Positions 34,501 through 43,080 of a stretch of DNA of 64,000 nucleotides are shown piece after piece. Both the position numbers and the translations under genes were made by a program. Each line of letters opens with the position of its first letter. Positions within the stretch are counted from its first letter, which is position 1. The notes beneath the pieces are model-generated. The model saw nothing but the letters and a program-made list of their open reading frames with translations, had not been told where the DNA came from and did no database searches. Source of the stretch: Microbacterium sp. Leaf320 (lineage in GTDB: Bacteria; Actinomycetota; Actinomycetes; Actinomycetales; Microbacteriaceae); NCBI RefSeq assembly GCF_001423485.1, contig NZ_LMOD01000002.1, forward strand, positions 519,890 to 583,889, written 5' to 3'.

Positions 34501-37500
34501 GTCGGTCCTGGATGTCGCGGATCAGCTCCTGCGCCCCCGACGGGTCGCCGGCTTCGGCGAGCACGTAGGGGATGTGGTGGGCGATCTGGTTCGACATGCC
34601 CAGCATCCCGAGCCGCACGTCTCGTGCCTCGCGCGCCTCGTGGATGCCGGAGTAGTCGGCCTTCTCACGCACGGTGAGGAACTCGTGCATCACGTCGACG
34701 AGCTCCTGGCGTCCGCCATAGAGGGCGGCGAGTCCGTCGACGTCGTGCGGGGCGTGGAAGCCGAAGGTCCAGGCGCTCGCCTCGGTGAAGGCACCGCCCC
34801 ACGCCTTCTTGTCGAAGTCCGCACCCGACGTCCAGGAGCCGTCGGCGTTGCGCGAGGTGAAGGTACCCGCCTCGGGGTTGTACATCTCGACGTAGTGCTC
34901 GGCACGGGCCTCGAAGTACGTCGCCTCCTCCTTCAGCTGCTCGACACGGTCTGCAGGCGTGTTCGGGTCTTCGGAGAGGGCCTTGGCCATCTCGGCGATG
35001 CCGAAGTCGTTGATGTACCCCTCGAGACCCCACGATGCACTCTCGTGCGTGGTCTCCTCGGTGTACCCGAGGAAGATCGACTGGGCGAGGCCCTTTCGTC
35101 CCACGGCATTGGATGCCGGGAGCACCGTGGCGTTCTTCACCGCGGCGTCGTACGCCTCGAGTGCCGTGTCGGTCGTGAGCGCACCCGCGAGGTACGCGTC
35201 GGCGAATGCGACGTCAGAGCTCGTGCCCGTCATCAGGTCGGCATAGCCGGGAGACGACCACCGCGCGACCCAACCGCCGTCGCGATACTGCTGAACGAAT
35301 CCGTCGACCAGCTCTTCCGTGACGTCGGGGTACAGCAGCGAGTAGAGCGGCCAGGCCGTGCGGTAGGTGTCCCAGAAGCCGTTGTTGACGTAGATCTTGC
35401 CGTCGACGATCTTCGCGTTCGTCTGGGTGTCGGATGCGGCTCCGGTCGTCGCCGACACGGGGCTCGCGTACTTGTAGACCGGGTTCGCCTCGGTGCCGGT
35501 GTTCTCGAACTGCGAGTTCGGATACAGGTTCAGGCGGTAGAGGCTCGAGTACAGGGTGACGAGCTGGGTGTGGCTCGCGCCGACCACGTCGTGCACCACA
35601 CCGAGGCGGTCGTTCCACGCGTCTCGCACGGCGGCGTGCGCCTGGTCGAACGAGACTCCGTCGAGCTCGAACTCGTGGTTCTTCTCCGCCTGGTCCTGCG
35701 AGATGAACGACGACGAGAGCCGCAGCTCGACGGTGCGGTCGGTCGTGGTGTCGAAGGCCGCGTAGCGAGCCGTGCTGTTGCGGTCACCCTGGGTGGTCGC
35801 TCCGGCCGTGGCCGGTTGCCTGTCGAAGGTGCCGTACACGAACATACGAGTGCGTCCGGGCCATCCGGATCCCCCGTCGACCCACCCCGACACCCTGTCG
35901 CCGTTGATCGTCAACTTCGACGAGTTCACGAGCTGATCGATGAGGATCGAGCTCGTGTCACCGGTGAACTCGAAGCGGTAGATCGCGCCGTGGTCGGTTG
36001 CGGTGACGTCGGTCTGGATGCCGTTGTCGAAGTCGACCGAGTAGATGTCGGGCCGCGCGGTCTCGTTCTCGTGGTGGAAGGTGAGCTTTCGATCGTTGAG
36101 CGATGACGTGGGGTTGCCGTTCGCGGCGGGCAGCACCGCGATCTGGTTGCGGTCTCCCATCCAGATGCTCGGCTGGTGCGAGAATCCGATGCCGTTGAGC
36201 GCGGGCAGGTTCTGCGCGTTGTTCGCCCGCTGGTACTGGTAGATCGTCCCGACGTTGTCGGCGTTGGTCATCGGGGTGATGAAGTTGAAGCCGTTGGGCC
36301 AGGCGGTCGCGGGAAGGTTGTTGCCGCGCGAGAAACCACCGGTCGAGTTGGTGCCGCGGCGCGTGTCGACGTACGACACGAGTCCGTCGGTGTCGTCGCG
36401 CTGCTCTGCCGCCCCGATCGCGACATCGTCGAGCCAGCCGCTGAAAGCCGTGGCACCCGTGGGAACCTCGACGCCCTTCACATCGGTGCCCGGGTGGTCG
36501 TAGCTGAAGACGATGTCATCGACGGTGCGCCCGGCGAACTGACCGAGGTCGACGGTGACCTTGTTCCACTGATTCGGCCAGAGCACGTTGGCCTGGCCCT
36601 GCTGCCGCGCATTCGCCCCGTAGCCGTACGAGTCGACAGCGCCGCTGGTCGAGAGCCGGGTGCCGTCGTCGAATGTGAGGTCGACGGCGACGAAGGTGGC
36701 GGCGTAGGTCTGCTCGCCGTCGAGCACGGGGAAGACGAGGTACGACAGCTCGCTGTCTCCCTCGACCGCGATGTCGACGCCGTCGTAGAGCACGCTCGTC
36801 GACGATGCGGGTCCGGCGTCGAGGTGCCGGCCGACGTACTGCAGCGCCTTGGTGCCGGTGAAGCCGACACCGGTCTTGGCGGTGTCGGAGCTCGTGGGGC
36901 CGTTGCCGATCTGCAGCATCAGGTCGGACGCCTCGGGCGTCGCGCCGGCCACGGCGATCGGTTCCCACCCCGCGAGCTGCACGATGTTCTTGCTCGGGGT
37001 CTTCGTCGCGAGCACGTCGAGACGGTAGTAGAGGTACTCGGTGCTCGGAGTCGCAAGTGTGAAGGTGCGCGTCTCGCCGCGGCCCGAGAACAGCTCTCCG
37101 CTGCGCTCGTCGACCGTCACCCAGTCGGTGCCGTTCGTCGACCCCTGCACCCGGAAGTCCTTCGGGTCGCGGTCAGGTTCGTCGTTGCCCGACGTGAGCG
37201 TGTAGCTCGTCATCGGCTGGGGCGCTGCCAGCTGGTACTGCACCCACGCCGTGTTCGTGAACGCGAGCCACTTCGACGCCGAGTTGCCGTCTGCGACGAA
37301 TGCTGCGGCCTCGTTGGGCGTGTTCTGCGCCGAGGCGGTCACGGCGGTGACGCTGCCGAGCACGCTGCCCGGCGTGAAGCGGCTCCCGGTGACGTTGACG
37401 GCCTCGCCCGTACCCACGAGAGCGGGAGCAGTGTCAGCGGCTTCGAACGACGACGCGAACGTCGTCTCGCCTGCCGCGGCCGATGCCGAGATGGGCGTCA

Positions 37501-37588
37501 GCATGGCCAGGCCGACCGTGGCGGCGACGCCGGCTGCCGTCCACGAACGGCGGGCGGATCGTGCGTTCCTGGGGCTGGGGACCCTCAT
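31565..37588 (-). CDS. wall-anchored GH92 alpha-mannosidase, multidomain
   Basis: 2007-residue secreted exo-mannosidase (glycoside hydrolase family 92, Ca2+-dependent alpha-1,2-type). Order: signal peptide (cleavage near residue 37), F5/8 type C/CBM32 domain (about 60-215), a linker domain, GH92 N-terminal and catalytic domains (about 400-1110, including the YPGDEDNGEFSAWYVFSALG active-site block near 1040), a second F5/8-type C domain (about 1130-1290), PKD-like repeats, a roughly 200-residue beta domain, Ig-like repeats, then an LAGTG sorting motif, a hydrophobic helix and RRRR. I chose the ATG at 37588, with AGAGGAG upstream. It would trim mannose from N-glycans or yeast mannan at the cell surface, displayed by a class E sortase. 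It is divergent from a LacI regulator. Confidence 0.9.
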   Translation of the reverse strand: MRVPSPRNARSARRSWTAAGVAATVGLAMLTPISASAAAGETTFASSFEAADTAPALVGTGEAVNVTGSRFTPGSVLGSVTAVTASAQNTPNEAAAFVADGNSASKWLAFTNTAWVQYQLAAPQPMTSYTLTSGNDEPDRDPKDFRVQGSTNGTDWVTVDERSGELFSGRGETRTFTLATPSTEYLYYRLDVLATKTPSKNIVQLAGWEPIAVAGATPEASDLMLQIGNGPTSSDTAKTGVGFTGTKALQYVGRHLDAGPASSTSVLYDGVDIAVEGDSELSYLVFPVLDGEQTYAATFVAVDLTFDDGTRLSTSGAVDSYGYGANARQQGQANVLWPNQWNKVTVDLGQFAGRTVDDIVFSYDHPGTDVKGVEVPTGATAFSGWLDDVAIGAAEQRDDTDGLVSYVDTRRGTNSTGGFSRGNNLPATAWPNGFNFITPMTNADNVGTIYQYQRANNAQNLPALNGIGFSHQPSIWMGDRNQIAVLPAANGNPTSSLNDRKLTFHHENETARPDIYSVDFDNGIQTDVTATDHGAIYRFEFTGDTSSILIDQLVNSSKLTINGDRVSGWVDGGSGWPGRTRMFVYGTFDRQPATAGATTQGDRNSTARYAAFDTTTDRTVELRLSSSFISQDQAEKNHEFELDGVSFDQAHAAVRDAWNDRLGVVHDVVGASHTQLVTLYSSLYRLNLYPNSQFENTGTEANPVYKYASPVSATTGAASDTQTNAKIVDGKIYVNNGFWDTYRTAWPLYSLLYPDVTEELVDGFVQQYRDGGWVARWSSPGYADLMTGTSSDVAFADAYLAGALTTDTALEAYDAAVKNATVLPASNAVGRKGLAQSIFLGYTEETTHESASWGLEGYINDFGIAEMAKALSEDPNTPADRVEQLKEEATYFEARAEHYVEMYNPEAGTFTSRNADGSWTSGADFDKKAWGGAFTEASAWTFGFHAPHDVDGLAALYGGRQELVDVMHEFLTVREKADYSGIHEAREARDVRLGMLGMSNQIAHHIPYVLAEAGDPSGAQELIRDIQDRLFVGSDIGQGYPGDEDNGEFSAWYVFSALGFYPLEVGSGDYTIGTPLFDSATLSLGDSDLVINASGASSGKDYVAGVSINGTPIDQTTFDGDLLRSGGTLDFTMSADPSAWGAKDLDEDLEIPTTLVDATKPGRGTLAASDGTPVGSLVDDNMNSTVTFAGDTAELVWTSQSGPVSIGQYTLTSAAKGSAPSSWTLSGSIDGTTWTELDSREGETFTWDSQTRPFTAKGAGGYTSVKLTAKTGGSALSLSEVELFASASSAEGLSVAAGAPQRVAVDTEFTGSLATVVGTETDASGYDVTVDYGDGVEVTDVALTRDALGGWKVSAPHTFTGPGTYSAVVTVRDSDGAMAQATATVTAFRDETFVGAFNNVCIGDLGVTAANCDSQGHGYFRDKINADGFVQGETLTVPGTTLTYDLPAVPAGAPDNITGEGQDVRVSLGSGATQIAFVGTATESNRDSEATLHFTDGTEQKVMISLGDWVGASGSPYKGNTVLTVSEGRLSGTGAESSVKNTAIYATAPITLAVDGAGAPKVVESLTMPKEPGQLNDGRVHIFALASDGDRSATADLTVTAGAVGGQITGEEFDADLATIAGGAGETSAIVNWGDGSPVADVEVVDGAITGTHTYAKAGTYTVTITGDDGVKSADAQLQIAVVDPEPEYAPEIQAPAQAAPGETVTITGTGFAAGENVAIRIDAEEPVIVEAGQDGEISGDIVVPAGAVDGDHPVVALGDVSKVEARASLLIVGDPSAPKNTSVTLASGSDDPVAGESIPLIATVKPAGAAGTVEFLEGDQVVGSASVSAGTATADVTIATSGEHTFVARFVPSDPGAFRPSESAPLTIDVRSTPVLDAELVTGASSVVQGGSLEITGRGFGAGEVVTITLHSEPIRLGQATADGTGAFRIQVTVPANAEVGAHTLIAVGAASDLSAEAPLTVTAAASAGGGLAGTGGVVPIAAIVVLLLLLAAGGVLVMRRRRVEA

Positions 37589-37656
37589 GGTTGCTCCTCT
37601 GAACTCCACTGCAGTGTGTCGTCTGTCTGTCGCGGGCCGTCTCGGACCGCGTGACG

Positions 37657-37676
37657 ATATGACATCGCTGTCATAT
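37657..37676. promoter_or_regulatory. LacI-type operator between the mannosidase and its regulator
   Basis: ATATGACA-TCGC-TGTCATAT: perfect 8-base arms around a centre containing CG, the usual layout of LacI-family operators. It lies 69 bases upstream of the GH92 start and about 107 before the regulator start, in the shared promoter region. Confidence 0.75.
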
Positions 37677-37782
37677 GATGAGGACGCTATCACAGCGTGC
37701 AGGATGCAGGGAAGAGTCGTGTGCGAAGACGCACCCGCGATAATGAGCTATCCGCACGCACGGGAAGGGGATGAGGGGACGC

Positions 37783-38826
37783 ATGAACCGAACCGACACA
37801 GGCACCGGCGCACCCCGCCCGACGCTCGCTCAAGTCGCCGCGCGGGCGGGCGTGAGCCTGAAGACGGCGTCGCGTGCGCTCGGCGGCGAGTCGTACGTGA
37901 GCGAGAAGACCCTCGCCAGCGTGCTCGCAGCCGCATCCGAACTCGACTACCAGCGCAACGCCGCCGCAAGTCTGCTCGCGAGCGGCCGGCTCGCCGACTC
38001 GATCGGGCTGATCACCGGAGACTTCACGAACCCGTTCTACTCCGCCCTCGCCCACGCGATCGAAGACGAGATCCGCACGCACGGCATGCACCTGTCGGTC
38101 GCGAACTCCCGCGAATCCGCCGAACAGGAGCAGCGCGTCGCCCACGACCTCGCCGACAGGCAGACCAAAGCGGTCATCACCGTCTCGGCGATGCCCGATC
38201 ACTCCGAGTACTCGCAGCTGCAGGCGAGGGGAATCCCGGTCGTGTTCGTCGATCGACCTGCAGAGAACCTCGCGGCCGACTCCGTCGTTTTCGACAACCG
38301 CGAGGGCGGACGACTCGCGGCGCGGCACCTGATCGACGCCGGTCACCGCCGCATCGCGTTCATCGGCGACTACGCGTGGCTCCCCACGTACCGCCAGCGT
38401 CTCGCCGGCATGGGCGACGTGCTCGACGGCGAAGGGGCGCAATGGCGCGATCTGCTGCGCACCGACGCGCACGACGTGCCGTCGTCACGCGAGTGCATGC
38501 GTGAGCTTCTGACGCTCGATGACCCGCCCACCGCGGTGGTCGCGGGCAACAACCGCATCCTGCTCGGTGTGATGGAGGAGGTCGCTGCCGGTGACGATGC
38601 CCAGCGGCCCGCGGTGATCGGCTTCGACGAACCCGAGTGGGCTCGGGTTCTCGGCGTCAGCGTCGTGACCGGCGATGTCGAAGCGCTCGGCAGGCAGGCG
38701 GCACGGCTCGCGGTCGCCCGCCTGAGCGATCGTGCACGAGCAGTCGAAAACGTCGTGCTTCCGATGCGGCTCATCGAGCGGCGCTCGACCGGGGATTCAT
38801 CACCGGTCAGGCCCCGCAGCGCCTGA
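37783..38826 (+). CDS. LacI-family transcriptional regulator
   Basis: 347-residue repressor. N-terminal helix-turn-helix at about 14-35 (PTLAQVAARAGVSLKTASRALGG), hinge helix near 50-65, then a periplasmic-binding-type sugar domain (about 70-340, beginning IGLITGDFTNPFYSALAHAIEDE). I prefer the ATG at 37783 because a purine-rich GAGGGGA ribosome site precedes it at normal spacing; the ATG at 37771 has GGAAGGGG directly adjacent and is too close. It is divergent from the GH92 gene with a LacI-type palindrome between, so it probably represses mannosidase expression until mannose-containing glycans are present. No transport genes accompany it. Confidence 0.88.
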   Translation: MNRTDTGTGAPRPTLAQVAARAGVSLKTASRALGGESYVSEKTLASVLAAASELDYQRNAAASLLASGRLADSIGLITGDFTNPFYSALAHAIEDEIRTHGMHLSVANSRESAEQEQRVAHDLADRQTKAVITVSAMPDHSEYSQLQARGIPVVFVDRPAENLAADSVVFDNREGGRLAARHLIDAGHRRIAFIGDYAWLPTYRQRLAGMGDVLDGEGAQWRDLLRTDAHDVPSSRECMRELLTLDDPPTAVVAGNNRILLGVMEEVAAGDDAQRPAVIGFDEPEWARVLGVSVVTGDVEALGRQAARLAVARLSDRARAVENVVLPMRLIERRSTGDSSPVRPRSA

Positions 38827-38892
38827 CCTACCCGCCCGTCCGACTTCGTCAAGACCCTGGGGCAGTCGGGTCGGCAGAGGCAGACTGCTCGC

Positions 38893-39408
38893 ATGGCATC
38901 CGACAGCAGCACACCGCCCGACGAGAAGCTTGGTCCCGAGCGCACAGCCGACGGTCATCACCTCATCATCGACGGCCGACGCTGGCGGGCTACCGATCCC
39001 TCGATCCCCGAGGTATTCCGTCAGGAGTTGGTCGATGAGCTGATGGCGGCGCGACGAGCGGTGAAGACCTCCGAGGTCGACGCGAGGCGTCGGGTGCATG
39101 ACGCGAAGACGGCGCTCGGGGAGCGTGGAGCACCGTGGTGGGAGGACCGCACGGGCGGTCCGTTCGACGAGCGCATCGCGGCGACCATCCGATCTCTCAC
39201 TCGAAAGCGCGAGCAGTCATCGATCTGTCCGAGCGACGTCGCTCGCACCGTCGGCGGCGAGACCTGGCGCTCGCTCATGCCTGACGTGCGTCGAGTGGCC
39301 GCCGAGCTCGCCGACCACGACGAGATCGTGGTCACTCAGAAAGGCCGACCCGTGAGCATCCGCGAGGCCCGCGGACCCGTGCGGATCATCCGTGGACCGA
39401 AGATCTGA
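38893..39408 (+). CDS. DUF3253 domain protein
   Basis: 171 residues. An N-terminal part binds no known ligand but has a repeated ADGHHLIIDGRRWRATDPSIP and a charged helix (about 45-75). The C-terminal DUF3253 domain spans about 95-165 (KREQSSICPSDVARTVGGETWRSLMPDVRRVAAELADHDEIVVTQKGRPV), a winged-helix-like fold. Database entries often call such proteins Tol-like by mistake. CAGACT six bases before the ATG may be a leaderless -10. Function unknown. Confidence 0.75.
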   Translation: MASDSSTPPDEKLGPERTADGHHLIIDGRRWRATDPSIPEVFRQELVDELMAARRAVKTSEVDARRRVHDAKTALGERGAPWWEDRTGGPFDERIAATIRSLTRKREQSSICPSDVARTVGGETWRSLMPDVRRVAAELADHDEIVVTQKGRPVSIREARGPVRIIRGPKI

Positions 39409-39455
39409 GCGATATCCCTCGTCCGCTCGTCCGCAGCATCATCTCCGCAGCGTCA

Positions 39456-40247
39456 TCAGTGCCGCACGGCTGCGCCCCGCCCACGAATGGACGACAAGAT
39501 CGGTCGCGTGACCTCCAGAGGCCCGGCAGCGGGCGTCGCGGCAGCCGGTTCGAGCGTCGCCCCTCTCGTATGGACGATCCGCAACAGCTCGGTGAACTGA
39601 TCCGAGGGAATGGACGGATGCTCCGGATGCCACTGGACGCCCAGGAACGGAAGCGACTCGTGCTCGACCGCCTCGACGACGCCGTTGCGGGAATGGGCGA
39701 TGGCGCGCAGCCCTCGCCCGAGCTCGTCCACCGCCTGATGGTGGGTGCAGAGCAGAGGCTGCCGAAGCCGCGGTGACACGGCACGGAGGTCGCTCAGGTC
39801 AGTCGCGACGAAAGGGTCCGGTCCCGCACTGCGGTGCCCCCCGACGTGCTGGTGGAGCGTTCCGCCCAGCGCGACGTTCATCAGCTGCATCCCCCGGCAC
39901 ACCCCGAGCAGGGGGCGCCTCGATCGAACCGCCTCCATGACGACGGCGATCTGGGTGCGGTCAGCGCGACGCTGGTAGGCCGTGCGCTGCGGGCGCCGGT
40001 CGGACTGACCGTAGAGCAACGGCTCGATGTCGTCTCCTCCCAGAAGCACGAGGACATCCGCCTCGCGGGATGCCCGCCGCAACTGCGGTTCCGGCGCTTC
40101 GCCGGCTGCGTGCAGCGACGCCGTCCATCCCGCCCGCTCGATCGCCGCGACGGCTGAGGCGTTGAGGCTGTCCAGAAGCGTCTGATAGTCGGCTGCGGGC
40201 GCCTGACGGCGGGTGCGCACGTGGAACAGGGCTACATGCACGCTCAT
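39456..40247 (-). CDS. gamma-glutamyl-gamma-aminobutyrate hydrolase-like glutamine amidotransferase (C26)
   Basis: 263-residue class I glutamine amidotransferase-fold hydrolase of the PuuD/peptidase C26 group. The nucleophile Cys117 lies in LLGVCRGMQLMNV, and His207 and Glu209 in GVQWHPEH. An early LLGGDDIEPLLYG block (69-80) is typical of the family. It may split gamma-glutamyl amides such as gamma-glutamyl-GABA. It is divergent from a LysR regulator that probably controls it. Confidence 0.85.
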   Translation of the reverse strand: MSVHVALFHVRTRRQAPAADYQTLLDSLNASAVAAIERAGWTASLHAAGEAPEPQLRRASREADVLVLLGGDDIEPLLYGQSDRRPQRTAYQRRADRTQIAVVMEAVRSRRPLLGVCRGMQLMNVALGGTLHQHVGGHRSAGPDPFVATDLSDLRAVSPRLRQPLLCTHHQAVDELGRGLRAIAHSRNGVVEAVEHESLPFLGVQWHPEHPSIPSDQFTELLRIVHTRGATLEPAAATPAAGPLEVTRPILSSIRGRGAAVRH

Positions 40248-40349
40248 GCTGCGACCCGGGGTGCGGTCATGGTGCTGATCCCTCCATCACGTACTTCGTC
40301 CAGGTAACGCCTCAGGACAAACCCAGGTCAAATACGTTTTCCTCCCCGA

Positions 40350-40374
40350 ATTGATAGCGATTTGCTCGCAATGC
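40350..40374. promoter_or_regulatory. Possible LysR regulatory region
   Basis: The 169-base gap between the divergent amidotransferase and LysR genes holds an AT-rich stretch with TTGC-TC-GCAA near 40363-40372. This could be a LysR half-site region, but the pattern is weak. Confidence 0.25.
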
Positions 40375-40416
40375 GCGCGTAACGCCGCGGTAATACACCG
40401 CACGTATCGTTCCGAG

Positions 40417-41337
40417 ATGGAACTCCGTCAGCTGCGCTACTTCATGGCGGTCGCGGACGAGCTCCACTTCGGACGCGCGGCCCGGCGGCTGCACATGTCG
40501 CAGCCGCCTCTGAGCGTGCAGATCGGTCGTCTCGAGCGAGAGGTCGGTCTGCCGCTCTTCGACCGCAGCACCCGACGCGTCACGCTGACACCGGCCGGCC
40601 GGCACCTGCAGGAGCGCGCAAGGAGGATCCTCGACGAGGTCGACGCCGTGCGTACCGAGATGCGGGATTACGTCGACGGTTTCGCCGGCCAACTCATCGC
40701 CGGTTTCGTGAGCTCGGCGAACTACACTGTGCTCCCCGAGGTTGTGAGGCTGTTCCGGTCGCGTCGCGACCGCGTCGCGCTGTCTCTCGTGCCTCTCACG
40801 TCCGGCGAGCAGATCGACCGCCTGCACGACGGGACTCTCGACGTGGGCCTCGTGCGAGACGCGTTCCCGCGAACGAACCCGAACTCACCCGAGCTGGTCA
40901 CCGAGGTCGTGTTCGAGGAGAGGCTCGTCATGTGCGTGCCGATCTCTCATCCTCTCGCATCGCGCACGGAGGTGACCGCCGAGGAAGTGCTCGACGTGCC
41001 GATGGTCGCCTATCCTCGATCTCTCATGCCGGGCTACGTCGATCGGGTGCACGAGGTTCTGGGTCTCGCCCCGGGCGCGATGCGCATCGCCGAGGAGGTC
41101 GTGCATCAGGAGACGGCGCTCGGATTCGTCGCGGCCGGCGTCGGTGCGAGCATCCTGCCCGAGTCCGTGCGACAGGTGGTTCCGCCGTCGATCGCCGTGA
41201 TCCCGCTCGCCGGGTCGCCGACCACCAGCCTCATGGCCGCCAGACCGATCCGCGCAGAGGAGAGCACGATCTGCGCGGCGTTCATCGAGTGCCTCCACGA
41301 CGCGGCTGAGGCCCTCACGGCCGCGCGAAACGCCTGA
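40417..41337 (+). CDS. LysR-family transcriptional regulator
   Basis: 306-residue regulator. N-terminal winged helix-turn-helix at about 1-60 ([43 protein letters not shown]), linker helix to about 90, and a substrate-binding domain at about 92-295. The [12 protein letters not shown] signature groups it with the CatR/BenM-like branch. ATG at 40417, after an open frame without start evidence. It is divergent from the C26 amidotransferase gene, its probable target. The inducer is unknown. Confidence 0.9.
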   Translation: MELRQLRYFMAVADELHFGRAARRLHMSQPPLSVQIGRLEREVGLPLFDRSTRRVTLTPAGRHLQERARRILDEVDAVRTEMRDYVDGFAGQLIAGFVSSANYTVLPEVVRLFRSRRDRVALSLVPLTSGEQIDRLHDGTLDVGLVRDAFPRTNPNSPELVTEVVFEERLVMCVPISHPLASRTEVTAEEVLDVPMVAYPRSLMPGYVDRVHEVLGLAPGAMRIAEEVVHQETALGFVAAGVGASILPESVRQVVPPSIAVIPLAGSPTTSLMAARPIRAEESTICAAFIECLHDAAEALTAARNA

Positions 41338-41347
41338 GTCGCGGATC

Positions 41348-41629
41348 TCAGAGCACGTCGTAGTACCCGCTGAAGGGGAAGTCGATGTCTCCCGTGTCGC
41401 GGGGGTCGTACGCCACGGTCGACACGCTGATGGCGACGCGGGTCGTGGGCGTGATCAGAACGCTCACCGCCCGGTTGCCGACGACGACGACATCCACGAA
41501 CGTGCCGCCGATTCTCGCGGCTTCCTCGATGCGATGTCGGAGGTCTCCGACATCCTGGTCCTGGGCGAGCAGATAACTCGTCCCATCGAAGACCACCTCT
41601 GTCTGGATCATCGTCTTCGCGTCGCTCAT
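41348..41629 (-). CDS. hypothetical protein (93 residues)
   Basis: Small soluble protein, largely beta strands, from the ATG at 41629 (MSDAKTMIQTEVVFDG). A TAGCGT hexamer lies seven bases before that ATG (minus strand 41642-41637), suggesting a leaderless transcript and supporting this start over an upstream ATG at 41776. Ends with an aromatic FPFSGYYDVL. No family recognised. Convergent with the LysR gene. Confidence 0.6.
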   Translation of the reverse strand: MSDAKTMIQTEVVFDGTSYLLAQDQDVGDLRHRIEEAARIGGTFVDVVVVGNRAVSVLITPTTRVAISVSTVAYDPRDTGDIDFPFSGYYDVL

Positions 41630-41757
41630 GCCCGGCACGCTACGCCGGGGCTCCCGACCTGAGAAGGGGGGTTGCGAACCGGACGCTGCCATGGCACAGG
41701 GATCGACGTGCCGGCGCCGATAATCGGGCGCCCTTGCTTTTCTTAGGTCTTCCGAGT

Positions 41758-41786
41758 TGTTAACAGATCCTTCCACACCTGTGGAA
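41758..41786. repeat. TGTTAACA box with TTCCACA/TGTGGAA palindrome
   Basis: TGTTAACA (41758-41765) followed by TTCCACA-CC-TGTGGAA (41771-41786), a perfect 7-base palindrome. The sequence words match those of the oriC-type composite motif but the spacing differs. Confidence 0.5.
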
Positions 41787-41793
41787 TCAGAAG

Positions 41794-42174
41794 TCAGTTC
41801 AGGCGCGCGGTCTCGGCCACCAGGTCGAGCCGTTCGAGCAGCAGCTCACCGGCGCCTTCCATGACCGTGAACGCGTACATCGTGACGACGAGCGCGATCA
41901 GAGCGAAGAAGATGACGCCGGGGATGCTGCGGCGAGAGACCACCGTGATCACGAGGGCGGCCACCGCGCCGCCGATGGCGATCGTCTGCCCCGCGACTGT
42001 CGCGAATGCCATCCTGATCGCGCTGTCCGCCGTGAGGGGTCCGTAGCTGTTGAGCAGCGCCGAGATCGCGAACGGGATGACGAACAGGCTCAAGAGCAGC
42101 ACGACGCGGCGGCGCACGACCCACCGCTTTCGGCGGGTGGAGGATTCCGTCGTCGCGCGCACCGATGAGCTCAT
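41794..42174 (-). CDS. small membrane protein, unknown function
   Basis: 126 residues: basic N-terminus (RRKRWVVRRR) then three transmembrane helices at about 26-45, 57-79 and 85-105. No family recognised. The ATG at 42174 is preceded six bases upstream by TACGAT (minus strand 42186-42181), a leaderless-type promoter. The tandem TGTTAACA repeat element lies just upstream (42233-42310) and could regulate it. Confidence 0.65.
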   Translation of the reverse strand: MSSSVRATTESSTRRKRWVVRRRVVLLLSLFVIPFAISALLNSYGPLTADSAIRMAFATVAGQTIAIGGAVAALVITVVSRRSIPGVIFFALIALVVTMYAFTVMEGAGELLLERLDLVAETARLN

Positions 42175-42232
42175 GCCGCGATCGTACCGTCACGCATCCC
42201 GCGAACGGGGAGCCGACGGATCCAGTGCCGCC

Positions 42233-42310
42233 GCGGAGTTGTTAACACCCTTGTTAACAGGTGTGGAGGAGCGCTGCGGAGTTGTTAACAGGGTTGTTAA
42301 CAGCTGTGGA
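42233..42310. repeat. Tandem 35-bp repeat containing four TGTTAACA boxes
   Basis: Two units (42233-42267 and 42276-42310), each GCGGAGTTGTTAACA-NNN-TTGTTAACAG-S-TGTGGA. TGTTAACA occurs at 42240, 42252, 42283 and 42295; the second box of each unit is followed two bases later by TGTGGA, a DnaA-box core. It sits upstream of a small membrane-protein gene and downstream of a lipoprotein gene. Confidence 0.75.
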
Positions 42311-42330
42311 CGGGCGCATCGACGCAGTCG

Positions 42331-42849
42331 TCACTCGTTCGGACAGGTCACGGCGAAAGTCAGCGTCGCGTCCACACGCTCCCATTCCCCGATGACCGTG
42401 TCGATAGAGGCGGCGACGCCGACCTCCCGAGGCGCGATGTCGGCGAACCCTTCCAAGTCCGACACGAAGAGCACGGAGGATTCCTCGCCGCGCACGATCG
42501 ACACGTCACCACTCGACCGGAAGTTGGCAGCCACCCCGTCGTCGCCCACCCAGCCCGTGATGGTCGACTCGCTGCCGTCTTCAAGCGACAGCATCACCCC
42601 GTTCGGCACGACGAGATCTTCACCGATGACCGTGATGTAGCCGTCCCAGTCGCAGAGCGGTTTCGACGGGTGGGCGACCAGCTCGCGCTGCTCGCCGTCC
42701 TGCACATAGGTGATCGAGATCGTCGATTCCGAGAACGGAGGAGTCGGCGCCGGCGTCGCTTCATCCGCAGTCGGGACGGGCGCACACGAGGTGAGGAGCA
42801 GAGCGGCGATCACACAGACGGCGCCGAGAGTCTTTCCTCTGAGAGTCAC
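42331..42849 (-). CDS. lipoprotein, unknown function
   Basis: 172-residue predicted lipoprotein: signal peptide with a lipobox LLTSC at about residues 18-22 (lipidated Cys22), a Pro/Thr-rich spacer, and a soluble domain with two further cysteines (about 65 and 169) that may form a disulfide. No family recognised. It is on the minus strand directly upstream of the TGTTAACA repeat region. Confidence 0.75.
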   Translation of the reverse strand: MTLRGKTLGAVCVIAALLLTSCAPVPTADEATPAPTPPFSESTISITYVQDGEQRELVAHPSKPLCDWDGYITVIGEDLVVPNGVMLSLEDGSESTITGWVGDDGVAANFRSSGDVSIVRGEESSVLFVSDLEGFADIAPREVGVAASIDTVIGEWERVDATLTFAVTCPNE

Positions 42850-42932
42850 GCGCGCTCCGTTCGAGATCTGTGCCGTACGTGACGATCATATTCACGCCGC
42901 GAGATTGGATCGCGCGATCCGCTGGCAGAAAC

Positions 42933-42963
42933 GAGAAGGCCCCGCACTAGGCGGGGCCTTCTC
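42933..42963. terminator. Terminator downstream of the tRNA pair
   Basis: 13-bp stem GAGAAGGCCCCGC / GCGGGGCCTTCTC, downstream of the minus-strand tRNA-Ile and tRNA-Ala. Confidence 0.7.
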
Positions 42964-42982
42964 GAACTGTCTCAACACAGTG

Positions 42983-43055
42983 TGGAGCCTAGGAGATTCG
43001 AACTCCTGACATCCTGCTTGCAAAGCAGGCGCTCTACCAACTGAGCTAAGGCCCC
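42983..43055 (-). tRNA. tRNA-Ala (anticodon TGC)
   Basis: 73-base cloverleaf with acceptor stem GGGGCCT/AGGCTCC containing the alanine identity pair G3-U70, D arm, anticodon loop TTTGCAA (TGC), and a GTTCGAATC T loop; discriminator A. It follows tRNA-Ile on the same strand, the usual actinobacterial pair near gyrA. Confidence 0.95.
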
Positions 43056-43080
43056 GTGAGGGAAATATTGAGTTGAGGAG

